From Oceanospirillum linum (lineage in GTDB: Bacteria; Pseudomonadota; Gammaproteobacteria; Pseudomonadales; Halomonadaceae): 64,000 nucleotides of DNA. The translations under genes were made by a program, and so were the position numbers. Below are positions 31,702 through 42,087 of the stretch, piece by piece. The notes under the pieces are model-generated. The model did no database searches. It had not been told where the DNA came from and saw nothing but the letters and a program-made list of their open reading frames with translations. The DNA is taken from positions 496,001 through 560,000 of the forward strand of contig NZ_MTSD02000001.1 in the NCBI RefSeq assembly GCF_001995095.2, in the 5' to 3' direction. Numbering within the stretch: position 1 is the first letter of the stretch; each line of letters starts with the position of its first letter.

Positions 31702-33339
31702 CTAGTTAACTTTAAAGCGGTTAATCAGGTGGATCATATCCTGAGACACCTGCATCAGGTTCTGACTGGCTGATGCCATCTGGGCAGACTCATTACTGAC
31801 ATTCATAGTCAGATCCCGCAAACTAACCACGTTGTTATTGATGCCCGATACAGTTGTGGATTGCTCTTCTGATGCCGCGGCAATCTCCTGATTCATTCGC
31901 TGAATCGAGGTAACCTCCCGGGTGATATTACCCAGCGCCTGACCCGCGGATGCGGATGTTTCAGCTGCAACACCTGCTTTCTCAGCACCATCACTCATGA
32001 CCGACACGGCCTGTTCAGCTGCGGTCTGTAGTTTCTCAACAATGGTTTGAATCTCAGCTGTCGACTCCTGAGTCCGCTGAGATAAAGTTCGCACTTCATC
32101 CGCAACAACAGCAAAACCGCGGCCAGCTTCACCGGCACGAGCAGCTTCAATGGCCGCATTCAGTGCCAGCAGGTTAGTCTGTTCAGCAATACCTCGGATC
32201 ACTTCCAACACAGTATCGACATTACGACTATCTTCTGCCAGACGTGAGATCACACTGCTGGCCTCCTGAATGGCAGAGGAGAGTTGCTCCGCTTCAGTAA
32301 TATTCTGACGTATAATCTCCTGACTCTGCTCCGATTCCTTACTTGCCTGAATCGTCGATTCAGTGGCCAGAACCGTACGCTCGGTCACCTCTTCAACACT
32401 TGCCAGCATCTGCATCATAGCACTTGCCAGCTGCTCCGAATCCTGCTTCTGCTGATGTACACTACCGTCAACACTCTGAGTCGATGCCACCATTTGCGAG
32501 GCAGAACTTGCCAGCCGTTCTGCTGAGCCACTGACATCACGCATAATGCCCTGCAGAGAAGCCACAAAGTGATTGAAGTAACGCGCCAGCGCCACCAACT
32601 CCACCGAACCGGTTTCCTCCAGGCGCTGGGTAAGATCCCCTTCACCCTGTGACAGGCCCCGCATCGCTTTTACGGTTCGATTCAGAGGGGTTGTAATACT
32701 GCGGATAAAGAACACCAAAATAACTGATAAACCAACCAGAATAATCACACCATTGAAGATAGACATTAGCTCAGAAGCAGCAATATCTGCCTGCAGCGCA
32801 TCCATATTCAAACCACTTCCAATAGTCCATTGCCATGGAGCAAAATAATTAGCGTAGCTGGTTTTGGGGTCCAGCTGCTCTTTGTTTTCACTGTTTGGCC
32901 ATTGATAGTCAACAAAGCCACCGCCACTTTTTGCCTGAGCATAAAGCTCCTGAACGAAAGGCTTACCATTCGGGTCTTTCAGGCCCATGATATTTTTACC
33001 GACCAGGGCTTTAACCCCGCTGGCCAACTGCACACCCTCGCTGTCACCCACAAAAAGATAGTTACCATTATCAAAGCGCATAGCCGTAACCGCAGCCAGT
33101 GCCTGACGCTTGGCCTCAGCCTCTGACAAGGTACCATCCTGACTAAGCTGGTAGTAATGATCAATGACACCAACCCCACTTTCAACCAGAAGTGACACCC
33201 CTTTCTCATAGCTATCACGCAGGTGATCACGCATCTTAGATGCATCCAATAAGGTATTGATCACCAACCCCAACGCAAACAAGCCCAGTATCATCCAAGC
33301 GCGAGTCGCAATGGATATTCTTGATAAACTGGTTTCCAT
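31702..33339 (-). CDS. Methyl-accepting chemotaxis protein with a single Cache domain
   Basis: A transmembrane chemoreceptor. I chose the ATG at 33339 (545 aa), preceded by AGAGGGAA. Layout: TM1 (about 10-32), a periplasmic single-Cache (sCache_2-type) domain (about 40-185) with [12 protein letters not shown] and [14 protein letters not shown]2 (about 192-212), HAMP, then the signalling domain with the highly conserved tip [19 protein letters not shown] and [14 protein letters not shown]. There is no CheR-binding C-terminal pentapeptide. Cache domains of this type often bind small organic acids, but the ligand is unknown. It is the last gene of an operon with an NHL protein and a small unknown protein. 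Confidence 0.92.
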   Translation of the reverse strand: METSLSRISIATRAWMILGLFALGLVINTLLDASKMRDHLRDSYEKGVSLLVESGVGVIDHYYQLSQDGTLSEAEAKRQALAAVTAMRFDNGNYLFVGDSEGVQLASGVKALVGKNIMGLKDPNGKPFVQELYAQAKSGGGFVDYQWPNSENKEQLDPKTSYANYFAPWQWTIGSGLNMDALQADIAASELMSIFNGVIILVGLSVILVFFIRSITTPLNRTVKAMRGLSQGEGDLTQRLEETGSVELVALARYFNHFVASLQGIMRDVSGSAERLASSASQMVASTQSVDGSVHQQKQDSEQLASAMMQMLASVEEVTERTVLATESTIQASKESEQSQEIIRQNITEAEQLSSAIQEASSVISRLAEDSRNVDTVLEVIRGIAEQTNLLALNAAIEAARAGEAGRGFAVVADEVRTLSQRTQESTAEIQTIVEKLQTAAEQAVSVMSDGAEKAGVAAETSASAGQALGNITREVTSIQRMNQEIAAASEEQSTTVSGINNNVVSLRDLTMNVSNESAQMASASQNLMQVSQDMIHLINRFKVN

Positions 33340-33373
33340 GATGTTCCCTCTAATCCTTGCCCAAGGCATTTAC

Positions 33374-33619
33374 CTAAGACCCTGTAATACACTTTCCGGC
33401 CAGAAGTTTATGATGTTTTTCCTGTAACCGGCTCAGTTGTTCAACAGCAACGCCCCGATCCACATTCGGTTCAGTAGCTGTTTTCCGGATGACATCCCTG
33501 ATGGTTTCAAGCAGCTCCTCTGAGTCTGCTTCGGAAACAGCGCCCATGCTGCTCCCCTGTCGCTCAAGCTGCTGCTGATCCTTCCTTCGTTTGGCCGCAG
33601 CCCTGGTAAAAACACTCAC
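33374..33619 (-). CDS. Small hypothetical protein in the NHL/chemoreceptor operon
   Basis: I do not recognise this 81-aa protein. It is soluble, starts with a basic stretch (AAAKRRKDQQQLE) and then looks helical, with an acidic-amphipathic segment (SEELLETIRDVIRK) and a second helix (VAVEQLSRLQEKHHKLL). Its GTG start overlaps the NHL gene stop as GTGA, so the two are translationally coupled, and the chemoreceptor begins 34 bases after it ends. It may be an adaptor between the two, but nothing in its sequence proves this. Confidence 0.7.
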   Translation of the reverse strand: MSVFTRAAAKRRKDQQQLERQGSSMGAVSEADSEELLETIRDVIRKTATEPNVDRGVAVEQLSRLQEKHHKLLAGKCITGS

Positions 33620-35694
33620 GCATGATCTCCTGCATCAAAATGGTAAACATTGACCCGATTCAAAGCACAATCCGGCAGATAGATCCGCCGATTACGAACA
33701 TGCATCAGGTAAGGCATCCATAGCTGACCTTTAGAGCTATCCGCGCCAAAAGCTGCAAAAGCAGATACACACTGGTCGTTCCTATCAAAAACTTTCACGG
33801 CGCGATTCACCAGGTCTGAGACAAAAAGATAACCCTGCTCAAACTCAACACTGGTAGGAAGCAGAAAGTGATCATCGTCGGTTCCATAACCTGGCTGACC
33901 AAAACGACGAACCGGCCGCCCCTGTAAATCGGTTACCTGAATCCTGTGATTAAACTGATCCGAGATATAACAGAGCCCATCATCAGACACAGCAATATCA
34001 GAGGGCGTATGAAACTGATCGTCACCATCGCCCAGAGTACCAAAGGTATCTACAAGCCCGACGATTCCCAGTCTGTTGAGACGCCAGCGAGCGATACGGT
34101 TATTACCGGAATCCGCAATAAAAATATCCCGACTAACGGGATCAATGGCCAGCCCCTGAGGCTTATTCAGCTGCCATGGGAAATGTCCCAGAGAGCCGAA
34201 GACTGTATAAGGAATCAGCTCTTTGTAGAATGGATGGTATTGATAAATTGTGACAATTCCGCTTAGAAAATTACTGACAACTAATAAGGGGATATCAGGA
34301 TCAAATTGCCCTGGTAAGGGATTAAGCGGTGTTAGAGAGGTAACCCCTAAGGAGCCAGGTAGCAGAGGCATACTGGCTGAACGTAAGCTGTTCGACTTTA
34401 AATTATCAGTGGATTGCAGCTGATAGTTTCCGGCATCGACCACCCAAAGACTCTCATCTTCAACCGAATTCGATGACGGCATAAACAGAGAAAGCCAACT
34501 TCTTTGCCAACGCTGCATCCACTCCATCTGCCAGTTCAGCCCCATATTGAGCCAGGTTGGCATGCCGGGTATCTCCGTCAGCTTCAGAAATTTTTCCTGC
34601 TGCTGCTTCAAATGCCCTACCTGTTCCTGAGAGAACCAAGGCATCATCGTTGGAGATTGAGCCGTGGAAGCACTGCGTCTCTCCGGGGTAATATCACCCG
34701 CAGCAGAAGTTGCAAAATGAAGCTGCCCCTTACTGTCACGTTCATCTCCAACCTGTGCCAGCACATCAGGGTAAATATCACGTCCATGTTGTACCCGTCT
34801 AAGATTAGCCTTGTGTAACTGCAAAGAAGCCAGAATCGGTTCGGTTACCAGAAACGTATTTTCCTGGGGAAACTCCGTTATCTGAATTGGCGAAAAATAA
34901 CCCGCTAAAGCCCCCTGAGAGACACCATTCTGGCTATAGACAGAGATCGCATTACTTTTACCACCTGGAATCAGTACCCGTCCCTGAATTATGGCAACAT
35001 CCCTCGCCAGCTCAAGGCCATCAATATAAGGTTTACCTGTGGATGAAAAAGCAACGCCATTACCCTGCCAGTCACAACGAACAACAGTATTAAAACCGGT
35101 ATTAGCGATGTAGATACGCCCCTGCCGATCGACACTTAATCCTTGGGGCCAAAGCAGCTCTACTGGTGTTTTATAGCCGGTAATCTGATGGATATCGTAG
35201 AGATACTCTCCATCATCACGGAACACAGCTAAACGGCTGACACCATCAGGCCCTTCATAAAACTCATCGGCAACGCAAAGCTGACCCCGATAATAAACAA
35301 TGCCATTAGGGCCTTTCAGGTCAATGTTTGATGTATCACCAAATGTTGAGATTGGAGTAATGGTATTTTCATCGTAAGAGAGGATATGAACTCGGTGATT
35401 GCCGATATCGGTAACGTAGATATATCGTTTTTCAGGATGAGGCAAAAGCCGGAAAGGCATGTTGAACTGCCTATCACCGCTACCCGTTGAACCGAAAACC
35501 ATCAGAATGGTTTCAAGTTCAGCATCCATAACCAATAATCGGTTATGTGAGGTATCCGCCAGCCAAACTCTGCCAAAATGATCAACACAGCTACCAACAG
35601 GCGTATTCAGAGAGAGATGGCCCGCCGCAGCGACAGGCAACACTGGAAGATCACGAATCACAGATCCCAAGTGCGTTTTATATTCAACTCCCAT
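33616..35694 (-). CDS. Double NHL-repeat beta-propeller protein
   Basis: I chose the ATG at 35694 (692 aa) with AAGGAG seven bases upstream; the frame is open to 35754. There is no signal peptide, so it should be cytoplasmic. About twelve NHL-like blades are visible, each with the pattern P-x-G/D-hydrophobic ... D-x-x-N-x-R-hydrophobic: for example VWLADTSHNRLLVMD, IYVTDIGNHRVHIL, IFIADSGNNRIARW and CYISDQFNHRIQV. They fall into two sets of about six, separated by a linker (about residues 330-410) that contains five Trp within 30 residues (376-405). NHL propellers usually bind proteins or RNA. It heads an operon with a small protein and a Cache chemoreceptor. Function unknown. Confidence 0.85.
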   Translation of the reverse strand: MGVEYKTHLGSVIRDLPVLPVAAAGHLSLNTPVGSCVDHFGRVWLADTSHNRLLVMDAELETILMVFGSTGSGDRQFNMPFRLLPHPEKRYIYVTDIGNHRVHILSYDENTITPISTFGDTSNIDLKGPNGIVYYRGQLCVADEFYEGPDGVSRLAVFRDDGEYLYDIHQITGYKTPVELLWPQGLSVDRQGRIYIANTGFNTVVRCDWQGNGVAFSSTGKPYIDGLELARDVAIIQGRVLIPGGKSNAISVYSQNGVSQGALAGYFSPIQITEFPQENTFLVTEPILASLQLHKANLRRVQHGRDIYPDVLAQVGDERDSKGQLHFATSAAGDITPERRSASTAQSPTMMPWFSQEQVGHLKQQQEKFLKLTEIPGMPTWLNMGLNWQMEWMQRWQRSWLSLFMPSSNSVEDESLWVVDAGNYQLQSTDNLKSNSLRSASMPLLPGSLGVTSLTPLNPLPGQFDPDIPLLVVSNFLSGIVTIYQYHPFYKELIPYTVFGSLGHFPWQLNKPQGLAIDPVSRDIFIADSGNNRIARWRLNRLGIVGLVDTFGTLGDGDDQFHTPSDIAVSDDGLCYISDQFNHRIQVTDLQGRPVRRFGQPGYGTDDDHFLLPTSVEFEQGYLFVSDLVNRAVKVFDRNDQCVSAFAAFGADSSKGQLWMPYLMHVRNRRIYLPDCALNRVNVYHFDAGDHA

Positions 35695-35932
35695 CGGCCA
35701 CACTCCTTGTCTGAGACTCATCTGATAATAGCCATAACGACTGTTGCACTGCAACGGATCTAAATGTAATCCTCCGAAAACAGTATGCCAACAGTTTTTT
35801 TAAAGCTTATTGTAATGATGTGATTCAACCCCAAAATACTGAAGGCCGCACCATATCTGACTTATGGCTAATACAGGAATAAAAAATCCTTCGAGCACCC
35901 GGCCTGCAGCAGGCTTTTCTGCAGACGAAAAA

Positions 35933-35957
35933 AAACCACCGCTAAGCGGTGGTTTTC
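35933..35957 (-). terminator. rpsA terminator
   Basis: AAACCACCGC (35933-35942) pairs with GCGGTGGTTT (35946-35955). On the minus strand the stem runs into eight T residues just below the rpsA stop. A small GCCTG/CAGGC hairpin at 35901-35913 with TTTTCTGC may serve the plus strand. The rest of 35695-35932 should hold the promoter of the NHL operon; I see no gene there. Confidence 0.85.
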
Positions 35958-35983
35958 TGTGAAATCCAGCTAATCAGTAATGA

Positions 35984-37663
35984 TTAGTTGTTTTTCATCT
36001 GCTGCTTGATCAGATCACCAATAGTGGTAGGACCTGCAGCTTCAACTTCCTGAGAGCGTACTTTCGCCAGCGCTTCTTTCTCATCTGCAGCATCTTTCGC
36101 TTTAACAGACAGATTGATTACGCGGTTCTTACGGTCAATGCTAACGATCTTAGCTTCAACTGCATCGCCTTCGTTCAGTACGTTGCGAGCATCTTCTACT
36201 TTGTCACGGCTGATTTCAGACGCTTTCAGAGTAGCGATAACGTCAGTTGCCAGTTCGATAGTCGCTTCTTTCGCATCAATCGCTACAACTTTACCATTTA
36301 CCAGAGTGCCCTTGTCATTTTCAGACACGTACTCAGCGAATGGGTCGCTATCCAGCTGCTTGATACCCAGGGAGATACGCTCACGCTCTGGATCGATAGA
36401 CAGAATGATCGTTTCGATCTCGTCGCCTTTCTTGTACTTGCGAACGGCTTCTTCGCCAGCTTCATTCCAAGAAATATCAGACAGGTGAACCAGACCGTCG
36501 ATGCCGCCATCCAGACCGATGAAGATACCGAAGTCAGTGATAGACTTGATAGAGCCAGTCACTTTGTCATTCTTGTTGAACTTGCCAGAGAACTCTTCCC
36601 AAGGGTTAGGAGTGCACTGTTTGATACCCAGAGAGATACGACGACGTTCTTCGTCGATGTCCAGTACCATAACTTCAACATCATCACCCACGTTAACAAC
36701 TTTAGATGGGTGGATGTTTTTGTTCGTCCAATCCATTTCAGAAACGTGAACCAGACCTTCAACACCTTCTTCCAGCTCAGCGAAGCAGCCGTAGTCAGTC
36801 AGATTAGTAACACGTGCAGTTACTTTGGTGTTTTCTGGGTAACGGGAGATGATGTTCACCCATGGATCTTCGCCCAGCTGTTTCAGGCCAAGTGATACAC
36901 GGTTACGCTCGCGATCGAACTTAAGAACTTTAACGTTGATTTCGTCACCAACGTTAACGATTTCGCTAGGATGCTTGATACGCTTCCAAGCCATATCGGT
37001 GATGTGCAGCAGGCCGTCAACACCGCCCAGATCTACGAATGCACCGTAGTCAGTCAGGTTCTTAACAATACCTTTAACTTCCTGACCTTCTTGCAGGTTA
37101 GCCAGCAGCTGCTCGCGCTCTGCAGAGTTTTCTGCTTCCAGAACCGCACGACGGGATACAACAACGTTATTACGCTTAGGATCCAGCTTGATTACGCGGA
37201 AGTCCAGCTCTTTACCTTCCAGGTGAGTGGTGTCACGAACCGGACGTACATCAACCAGAGAACCAGGCAGGAACGCACGGATGTTATGAACGTCAACTGT
37301 GAAGCCGCCCTTAACTTTACCGTTGATCACACCTTTAACAATTTCATTCTTCTCAAAGGCCGCTTCCAGACCTTTCCATGCTTCAGCACGTTTCGCTTTT
37401 TCACGGGACAGACGGGTTTCACCGAAACCATCTTCTACTGCTTCCAGAGCTACCTGAACTTCATCGCCAATGGACAGGGCAAACTCTTCACCTTCATTTA
37501 CAAACTGAGAGCGTGGGATCACACCTTCAGATTTCAGGCCGGCGTGAACCGTTACCCAGTCACCATCAATATCAACAACCGTTGCGGTTACAATGGAGCC
37601 TGGCTCCATGTTGACTTCCTGGAGGCTCTGTTCAAACAGCTCAGCAAAGCTTAATTCGCTCAT
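35984..37663 (-). CDS. rpsA: 30S ribosomal protein S1
   Basis: S1 binds mRNA leaders and is needed for most translation initiation. The 559-aa chain carries six S1/OB repeats; the GxVxxxxDYGxFVxL pattern is clearest in repeats 3-5 (e.g. [25 protein letters not shown]). Its length matches E. coli S1 (557). AGGA precedes the ATG. cmk lies upstream as usual, but ihfB, normally downstream, is absent here. Confidence 0.98.
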   Translation of the reverse strand: MSELSFAELFEQSLQEVNMEPGSIVTATVVDIDGDWVTVHAGLKSEGVIPRSQFVNEGEEFALSIGDEVQVALEAVEDGFGETRLSREKAKRAEAWKGLEAAFEKNEIVKGVINGKVKGGFTVDVHNIRAFLPGSLVDVRPVRDTTHLEGKELDFRVIKLDPKRNNVVVSRRAVLEAENSAEREQLLANLQEGQEVKGIVKNLTDYGAFVDLGGVDGLLHITDMAWKRIKHPSEIVNVGDEINVKVLKFDRERNRVSLGLKQLGEDPWVNIISRYPENTKVTARVTNLTDYGCFAELEEGVEGLVHVSEMDWTNKNIHPSKVVNVGDDVEVMVLDIDEERRRISLGIKQCTPNPWEEFSGKFNKNDKVTGSIKSITDFGIFIGLDGGIDGLVHLSDISWNEAGEEAVRKYKKGDEIETIILSIDPERERISLGIKQLDSDPFAEYVSENDKGTLVNGKVVAIDAKEATIELATDVIATLKASEISRDKVEDARNVLNEGDAVEAKIVSIDRKNRVINLSVKAKDAADEKEALAKVRSQEVEAAGPTTIGDLIKQQMKNN

Positions 37664-37704
37664 TATTTATCCTACGTGATCTACAAGTTAAGGGATTAGC
37701 AACA

Positions 37705-37764
37705 CGGCTATAAGCCGCTGTATACATTGCTTCTCCACAGTCTCCGTATCACCAGCAAATACGG
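37705..37764 (-). promoter_or_regulatory. Structured leader of rpsA
   Basis: Two hairpins lie in the cmk-rpsA gap: CCGTAT (37744-37749) with ATACGG (37759-37764), and CGGCT (37705-37709) with AGCCG (37713-37717), the latter about 45 bases before the start codon. In E. coli the rpsA leader folds into serial hairpins through which S1 represses itself; the same role is an inference here. Confidence 0.4.
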
Positions 37765-37889
37765 GCTTCATTTTATCTGCGCTCAGAAGTGTTAACGCCG
37801 GTTCAGGTGAATATCCGTTTATCAGTTAAAGGACAGATATTCCCTATGACACTTTGCCTGAGCACCCCCCGAAAACAGAAAACAGAAAA

Positions 37890-38576
37890 TCAGACCAAAG
37901 CTCGCGCTTTAGCCAGATCGATAATCTGTGCAACTACTTCCGGAATCGACATATCGGTTGTATCAAGCGTAATCGCATCATCCGCAGGCTTTAATGGCGC
38001 TACGTCCCGATTCATATCACGCTCGTCGCGAGTTTGTATCTCGCTTAAAATGGCTTGGAATTTAGCATCAATGCCCTTTTCTTGCAACTGTTTTACCCTT
38101 CTTCGCGCCCGTTCGTCGGCACTGGCAGTGAGGTAAATTTTCAGTGGCGCATCAGTAAACACCACGGTTCCCATATCACGGCCATCGCCGACAACGCCAG
38201 GGGACTGGCGAAAATCACGCTGACGCTGCAGCAGCGCATCACGCACCGGAGTCAGCGCCGCCACGATAGATGCATTGTTACCGGTTGCCTCAGTACGGAT
38301 CGCTTTAGAAACTTCTTCGCCATCCAGCATTACGCTGACAGGTTCATTCTCTGCTCCGGGCAGAAATGCAATATCCAAATTACGAGCAACTTCAGCCAGC
38401 GCTGCCTCATCATCAAAAGCAACACCTTTACGCTCTGCTCCAAGGGCGGTCAACCGGTACAAGGCACCACTGTCCAACAAATGCCAACCCAGCTTGCCAG
38501 CAATAATCTGACTGATAGTGCCTTTACCGGCACCACCCGGTCCATCCAATGTAATTACAGGGGCTGCTTTGCTCAT
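37890..38576 (-). CDS. cmk: Cytidylate kinase
   Basis: Cmk phosphorylates CMP and dCMP. The 228-aa chain has the P-loop GPGGAGKGT (residues 12-20), the DSGALYR substrate loop, the [12 protein letters not shown] motif and the lid with ADERARRR. It lies between tyrA/aroA and rpsA, its standard place. Confidence 0.97.
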   Translation of the reverse strand: MSKAAPVITLDGPGGAGKGTISQIIAGKLGWHLLDSGALYRLTALGAERKGVAFDDEAALAEVARNLDIAFLPGAENEPVSVMLDGEEVSKAIRTEATGNNASIVAALTPVRDALLQRQRDFRQSPGVVGDGRDMGTVVFTDAPLKIYLTASADERARRRVKQLQEKGIDAKFQAILSEIQTRDERDMNRDVAPLKPADDAITLDTTDMSIPEVVAQIIDLAKARALV

Positions 38577-38593
38577 TGCTATTCCCTATTTAA

Positions 38594-40819
38594 TCAGGCT
38601 TCTTCAACATTAATTTTCATGCCAATTTTATTGGCAAGCTCGACAAAACCGGGGAATGAGGTCGCCACATTGGCGCAGTCCTCAATAAAGATCTCCCCTT
38701 CTGAGCATAAAGATGCCACGGCAAAAGACATGGCGATACGGTGGTCATCATGGCTGTGAACACGCCCTCCGGACATCTTACCGCCCTGAACAGCATTAAT
38801 GCCGACGATATCAATACCATCTTCATAAACGGTGCATTGAATACCCAGTGCCTGCAGGCCGTCAGCCATCACCTGAATACGATCACTCTCTTTAACCCGT
38901 AACTCTTCTGCACCGCGCAAGCGAGTAACACCTTCTGCGCAAGCCGCAGCCACAAACAACACAGGGAATTCATCAATAGCCAGTGGAACCTGATCCTGAG
39001 GAATATCGATGCCTTTAAGATCCGCTGAGCGCACCCGCACATCCGCCACAGGCTCGCCCCCTACTTCCGATTCATTTTCCAGCGTGATATCAGCACCCAT
39101 TGCGCGCAGGATATTCACAATACCCACCCGGGTCGGGTTCATACCCACATGCTCGATAAGAATCTCAGAGCGGTCAGCAATAGAGCCCGCCACCATGAAA
39201 AACGCAGCTGAAGAGATATCTGACGGTACATCAATATTACCAGCAACTAACTTTCCACCCCCTTGCAAAGAGGCCGTTGCCCCCTTACGGGTTACCTCAT
39301 AACCAAAGCCGGTCAGCATGCGTTCCGTATGATCCCGGGTGGGTGCCGGTTCCGTTGTTTTGGTTTCACCTTCAGCATACAAGCCTGCCAGCAGGACACA
39401 GGATTTCACCTGGGCACTGGCCATCGGCATCTGGTAATCGATCCCTTTCAGGGCCTGGCCTCCACGAATCACTAAAGGTGGACGACCCCCTTCGGCTGTT
39501 TCAACCACGGCTCCCATCTCACGCAACGGCTTGGCCACCCGCTCCATAGGACGTTTAGTCAGAGACGCATCACCTGTAAGTTCTACATCAAATGCCTGGC
39601 CCGCCAGCAGACCAGACAATAAGCGCATTGAGGTTCCTGAGTTACCCAGATAAAGTGCGCCTGCAGGTTTTTTCAGACCATTAAGGCCAACGCCATGAAT
39701 AGTGACTTCCCCTTGGTGAGGCCCTTCAATTACAACCCCCATATCACGGAATGCCTGTAGAGTTGCCAGACTGTCTTCCCCTTCAAGAAAGCCCTTAACC
39801 TGGGTAACGCCTTCAGCAAGAGAGCCCAACATAATGGAGCGGTGGGAGATCGATTTATCACCCGGCACACGAATACGGCCACTCAGGGCATTACCAGGGG
39901 CGGTGCGGTAGTTAATTAGCTTATTTTGCATAGGGATATACGCCGAATTTTCCAAAATTCTTGAGAAATGCTCACGGGCGGCTTTGGCACGGGTAAAAAT
40001 ACCCAACATAGCGTCACTGTCCGACTCTTCAATGGCCGTTCTTAAGCGTGACAAGCCCTGCTCAAACTCCGTAAGCGCTTGTAATACAGCGGGTTTATTT
40101 GCAATGTAGATATCACGCCACATCACAGGATCACTGGCTGCGATTCGGGTAAAATCGCGAAAACCGCCAGCGGCATAACGAAAAATTTCCAGGCTTTCAT
40201 CTTGTGAAGCCAGGGTATCAACCAGGGAGAACGCAAGCATATGTGGCAAATGACTGGTCGCGGCCAACACTTCATCATGGCGAGCAATGTCCATGGTAAG
40301 CACATCAGCCCCCGTTGACCGCCACATCTGAGTAACGATGGATACCGCCTGCCGGTTATTATCCTGGGTCGGAGTCAGAATCACCTTATGCTTCTGATAG
40401 AGATCCACCAACGCCGCACTGACCCCACTTTTCTCGGAGCCCGCGATGGGATGCCCAAGAATAAAGTTTGCAGGCAGCCTGCCCCATACCTTGACCGCAG
40501 ACGTTTGCACAGAGCCCTTACTGCTGCCTACATCCGTAATAATCGTATCGTTGCGCAGTAAGGGTTTAAGCTGCGTCATCACCGATTCCATAGCAATGAC
40601 AGGCACCGAGACCACGATCAGATCCGCCTCTGCAATCCAGTCTTCTGCCCGGGTCGAACCTTGGTCAATCATGCCGATTTTGATCGCCAGTTCCACCTCG
40701 CTCTGATCCCGGTCACAGCCGATAATGGTGCCTCCCAGCCCAGCCTTACGCAGCGCCAGCGCCAGGGAACCGCCGATCAATCCAAGGCCGATAACGAGTG
40801 TTTTCTTTATCGATTTCAC
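38594..40819 (-). CDS. Bifunctional prephenate dehydrogenase / EPSP synthase
   Basis: A natural fusion of TyrA (prephenate to 4-hydroxyphenylpyruvate) and AroA (shikimate 3-phosphate plus PEP to EPSP). Residues 1 to about 300 carry the NAD-binding IGLGLIGGSLALAL and the prephenate-site GHPIAGSEKSGV. Residues about 305-741 are a complete EPSP synthase with PGDKSISHRS, LYLGNSGTSMRLL and RVKESDR. The start is a GTG at 40819, six bases after the hisC stop. The same fusion is known from Pseudomonas (tyrA/aroF-like locus upstream of cmk). The AroA part looks class I. Confidence 0.95.
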   Translation of the reverse strand: MKSIKKTLVIGLGLIGGSLALALRKAGLGGTIIGCDRDQSEVELAIKIGMIDQGSTRAEDWIAEADLIVVSVPVIAMESVMTQLKPLLRNDTIITDVGSSKGSVQTSAVKVWGRLPANFILGHPIAGSEKSGVSAALVDLYQKHKVILTPTQDNNRQAVSIVTQMWRSTGADVLTMDIARHDEVLAATSHLPHMLAFSLVDTLASQDESLEIFRYAAGGFRDFTRIAASDPVMWRDIYIANKPAVLQALTEFEQGLSRLRTAIEESDSDAMLGIFTRAKAAREHFSRILENSAYIPMQNKLINYRTAPGNALSGRIRVPGDKSISHRSIMLGSLAEGVTQVKGFLEGEDSLATLQAFRDMGVVIEGPHQGEVTIHGVGLNGLKKPAGALYLGNSGTSMRLLSGLLAGQAFDVELTGDASLTKRPMERVAKPLREMGAVVETAEGGRPPLVIRGGQALKGIDYQMPMASAQVKSCVLLAGLYAEGETKTTEPAPTRDHTERMLTGFGYEVTRKGATASLQGGGKLVAGNIDVPSDISSAAFFMVAGSIADRSEILIEHVGMNPTRVGIVNILRAMGADITLENESEVGGEPVADVRVRSADLKGIDIPQDQVPLAIDEFPVLFVAAACAEGVTRLRGAEELRVKESDRIQVMADGLQALGIQCTVYEDGIDIVGINAVQGGKMSGGRVHSHDDHRIAMSFAVASLCSEGEIFIEDCANVATSFPGFVELANKIGMKINVEEA

Positions 40820-40825
40820 CCGGGG

Positions 40826-41956
40826 TTATTCTCCCTGCTCGTTTTCAGTACCGGAAGTCGCCAGAACCTTCTCCAGCGCGGCTATAAACCTCTGGTTCTC
40901 TTCCATCGTACCGATAGACACCCGAAGATGGTTTGGCATCTGATAGGGAGCCACCGGGCGTACAATAACACCCTCCTGCAGCAGAGCATCATCAACAGAG
41001 CCTGCCGGTTGCCCAACATCCACGCTGATAAAGTTACCCACGGACGGAATATAATCCAGCCCCATGCGTTTAAACTCTTCTTCCAGATATGCCATACCAT
41101 CAGCATTCACCTGAATGCTTTTTGCCAGGTAATCCTCATCCTGAAGAGCGGCAATCGCAGCTTCCTGCGCCAACATATTGGCATTAAAAGGTTGGCGGAT
41201 GCGGTTTAAAATATCAGCCACCTGAGGATGACTGACACTGTAACCGATTCTCAGCCCGGCAAGACCATAGGCTTTAGAGAAGGTACGGGTCACCACCAGG
41301 TTAGGATAATCACTCAGCAAGCGGATGCCATCGGGAAATTCGGCCTGATCAACATATTCGGTATAGGCTTCATCCAGAACCACGATAATGCGTTCCGGTA
41401 CTTTATCCAGAAAGGTGCGTACCGCGTTTTCGCTCAACCAGGTTCCGGTTGGATTGTTCGGATTTGCAATAAAAATCACGCGGGTTTTATCAGTAATCGC
41501 TGCGGCCATCGCATCCAGATCGTGCCCCCAGTTTACTGCAGGTACAGCAATATGCTGAGCACCAATCGCCTGTGTCACGATGGGATAAACGGCGAATGCG
41601 TGCTGGGAATACATAGAGGCGCTATGGGCGGTCAGATAGCTGCGGGCGATCAACTCCAGTACATCATTGGAACCGTTACCCAAGGTGATCTGATCAGTGT
41701 CTACACCCAGCTTGTCAGCAATTGCCTGCTTCAGACGAAATGCGTTACCGTCAGGGTAGCGGGTCAGCTCCGGCATTTGGTTACGAATCGCAGCCAGCGC
41801 CTTTGGGCTTGGGCCCAGAGGGTTTTCATTACTGGCCAGTTTAACAATATTGCTGATGCCCAGCTCACGCTCCAACTCTTCTACTGGCTTACCGGGCTGG
41901 TACGGCTGCAGACCCTGAACGCCTTTATTTGCTAATTCAATGTAATCACACGCCAT
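40826..41956 (-). CDS. hisC: Histidinol-phosphate aminotransferase
   Basis: A PLP aminotransferase of the HisC family. The 376-aa chain has KLASNENPLGPS, NPNNPTGT, LDEAYTEY and the PLP lysine in TRTFSKAYGLAGLRIGY. In Pseudomonas the copy in the pheA-tyrA/aroA cluster (hisC2) is thought to serve aromatic amino acid transamination rather than, or as well as, histidine synthesis; the context here is the same, with tyrA/aroA six bases downstream. Confidence 0.93.
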   Translation of the reverse strand: MACDYIELANKGVQGLQPYQPGKPVEELERELGISNIVKLASNENPLGPSPKALAAIRNQMPELTRYPDGNAFRLKQAIADKLGVDTDQITLGNGSNDVLELIARSYLTAHSASMYSQHAFAVYPIVTQAIGAQHIAVPAVNWGHDLDAMAAAITDKTRVIFIANPNNPTGTWLSENAVRTFLDKVPERIIVVLDEAYTEYVDQAEFPDGIRLLSDYPNLVVTRTFSKAYGLAGLRIGYSVSHPQVADILNRIRQPFNANMLAQEAAIAALQDEDYLAKSIQVNADGMAYLEEEFKRMGLDYIPSVGNFISVDVGQPAGSVDDALLQEGVIVRPVAPYQMPNHLRVSIGTMEENQRFIAALEKVLATSGTENEQGE

Positions 41957-42030
41957 AATTATTCCGCCTTAGCTATTTCGCTTTGCCTATACTTGTCTGT
42001 TCTTATCTGCACTTGGTCAAGACAACAAAA

Positions 42031-42051
42031 CGGGAGGCCAAGCCTCCCGTC
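42031..42051 (-). terminator. Hairpin between pheA and hisC
   Basis: ACGGGAGGC (42031-42039) pairs with GCCTCCCGT (42043-42051). On the minus strand it is followed by TTTGTTG, so it likely terminates part of the serC-pheA transcripts ahead of hisC. Confidence 0.7.
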
Positions 42052-42087
42052 TGGTTTTGCTTATTGCACACTAACCTCAGGGAGCCT

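Noticed and set aside
37384-37654. Long plus-strand open frames antisense to rpsA, lepA, gyrA and other genes
   Set aside because: They lie wholly inside strongly conserved genes on the other strand and have no family features; they arise from codon bias of the real genes.
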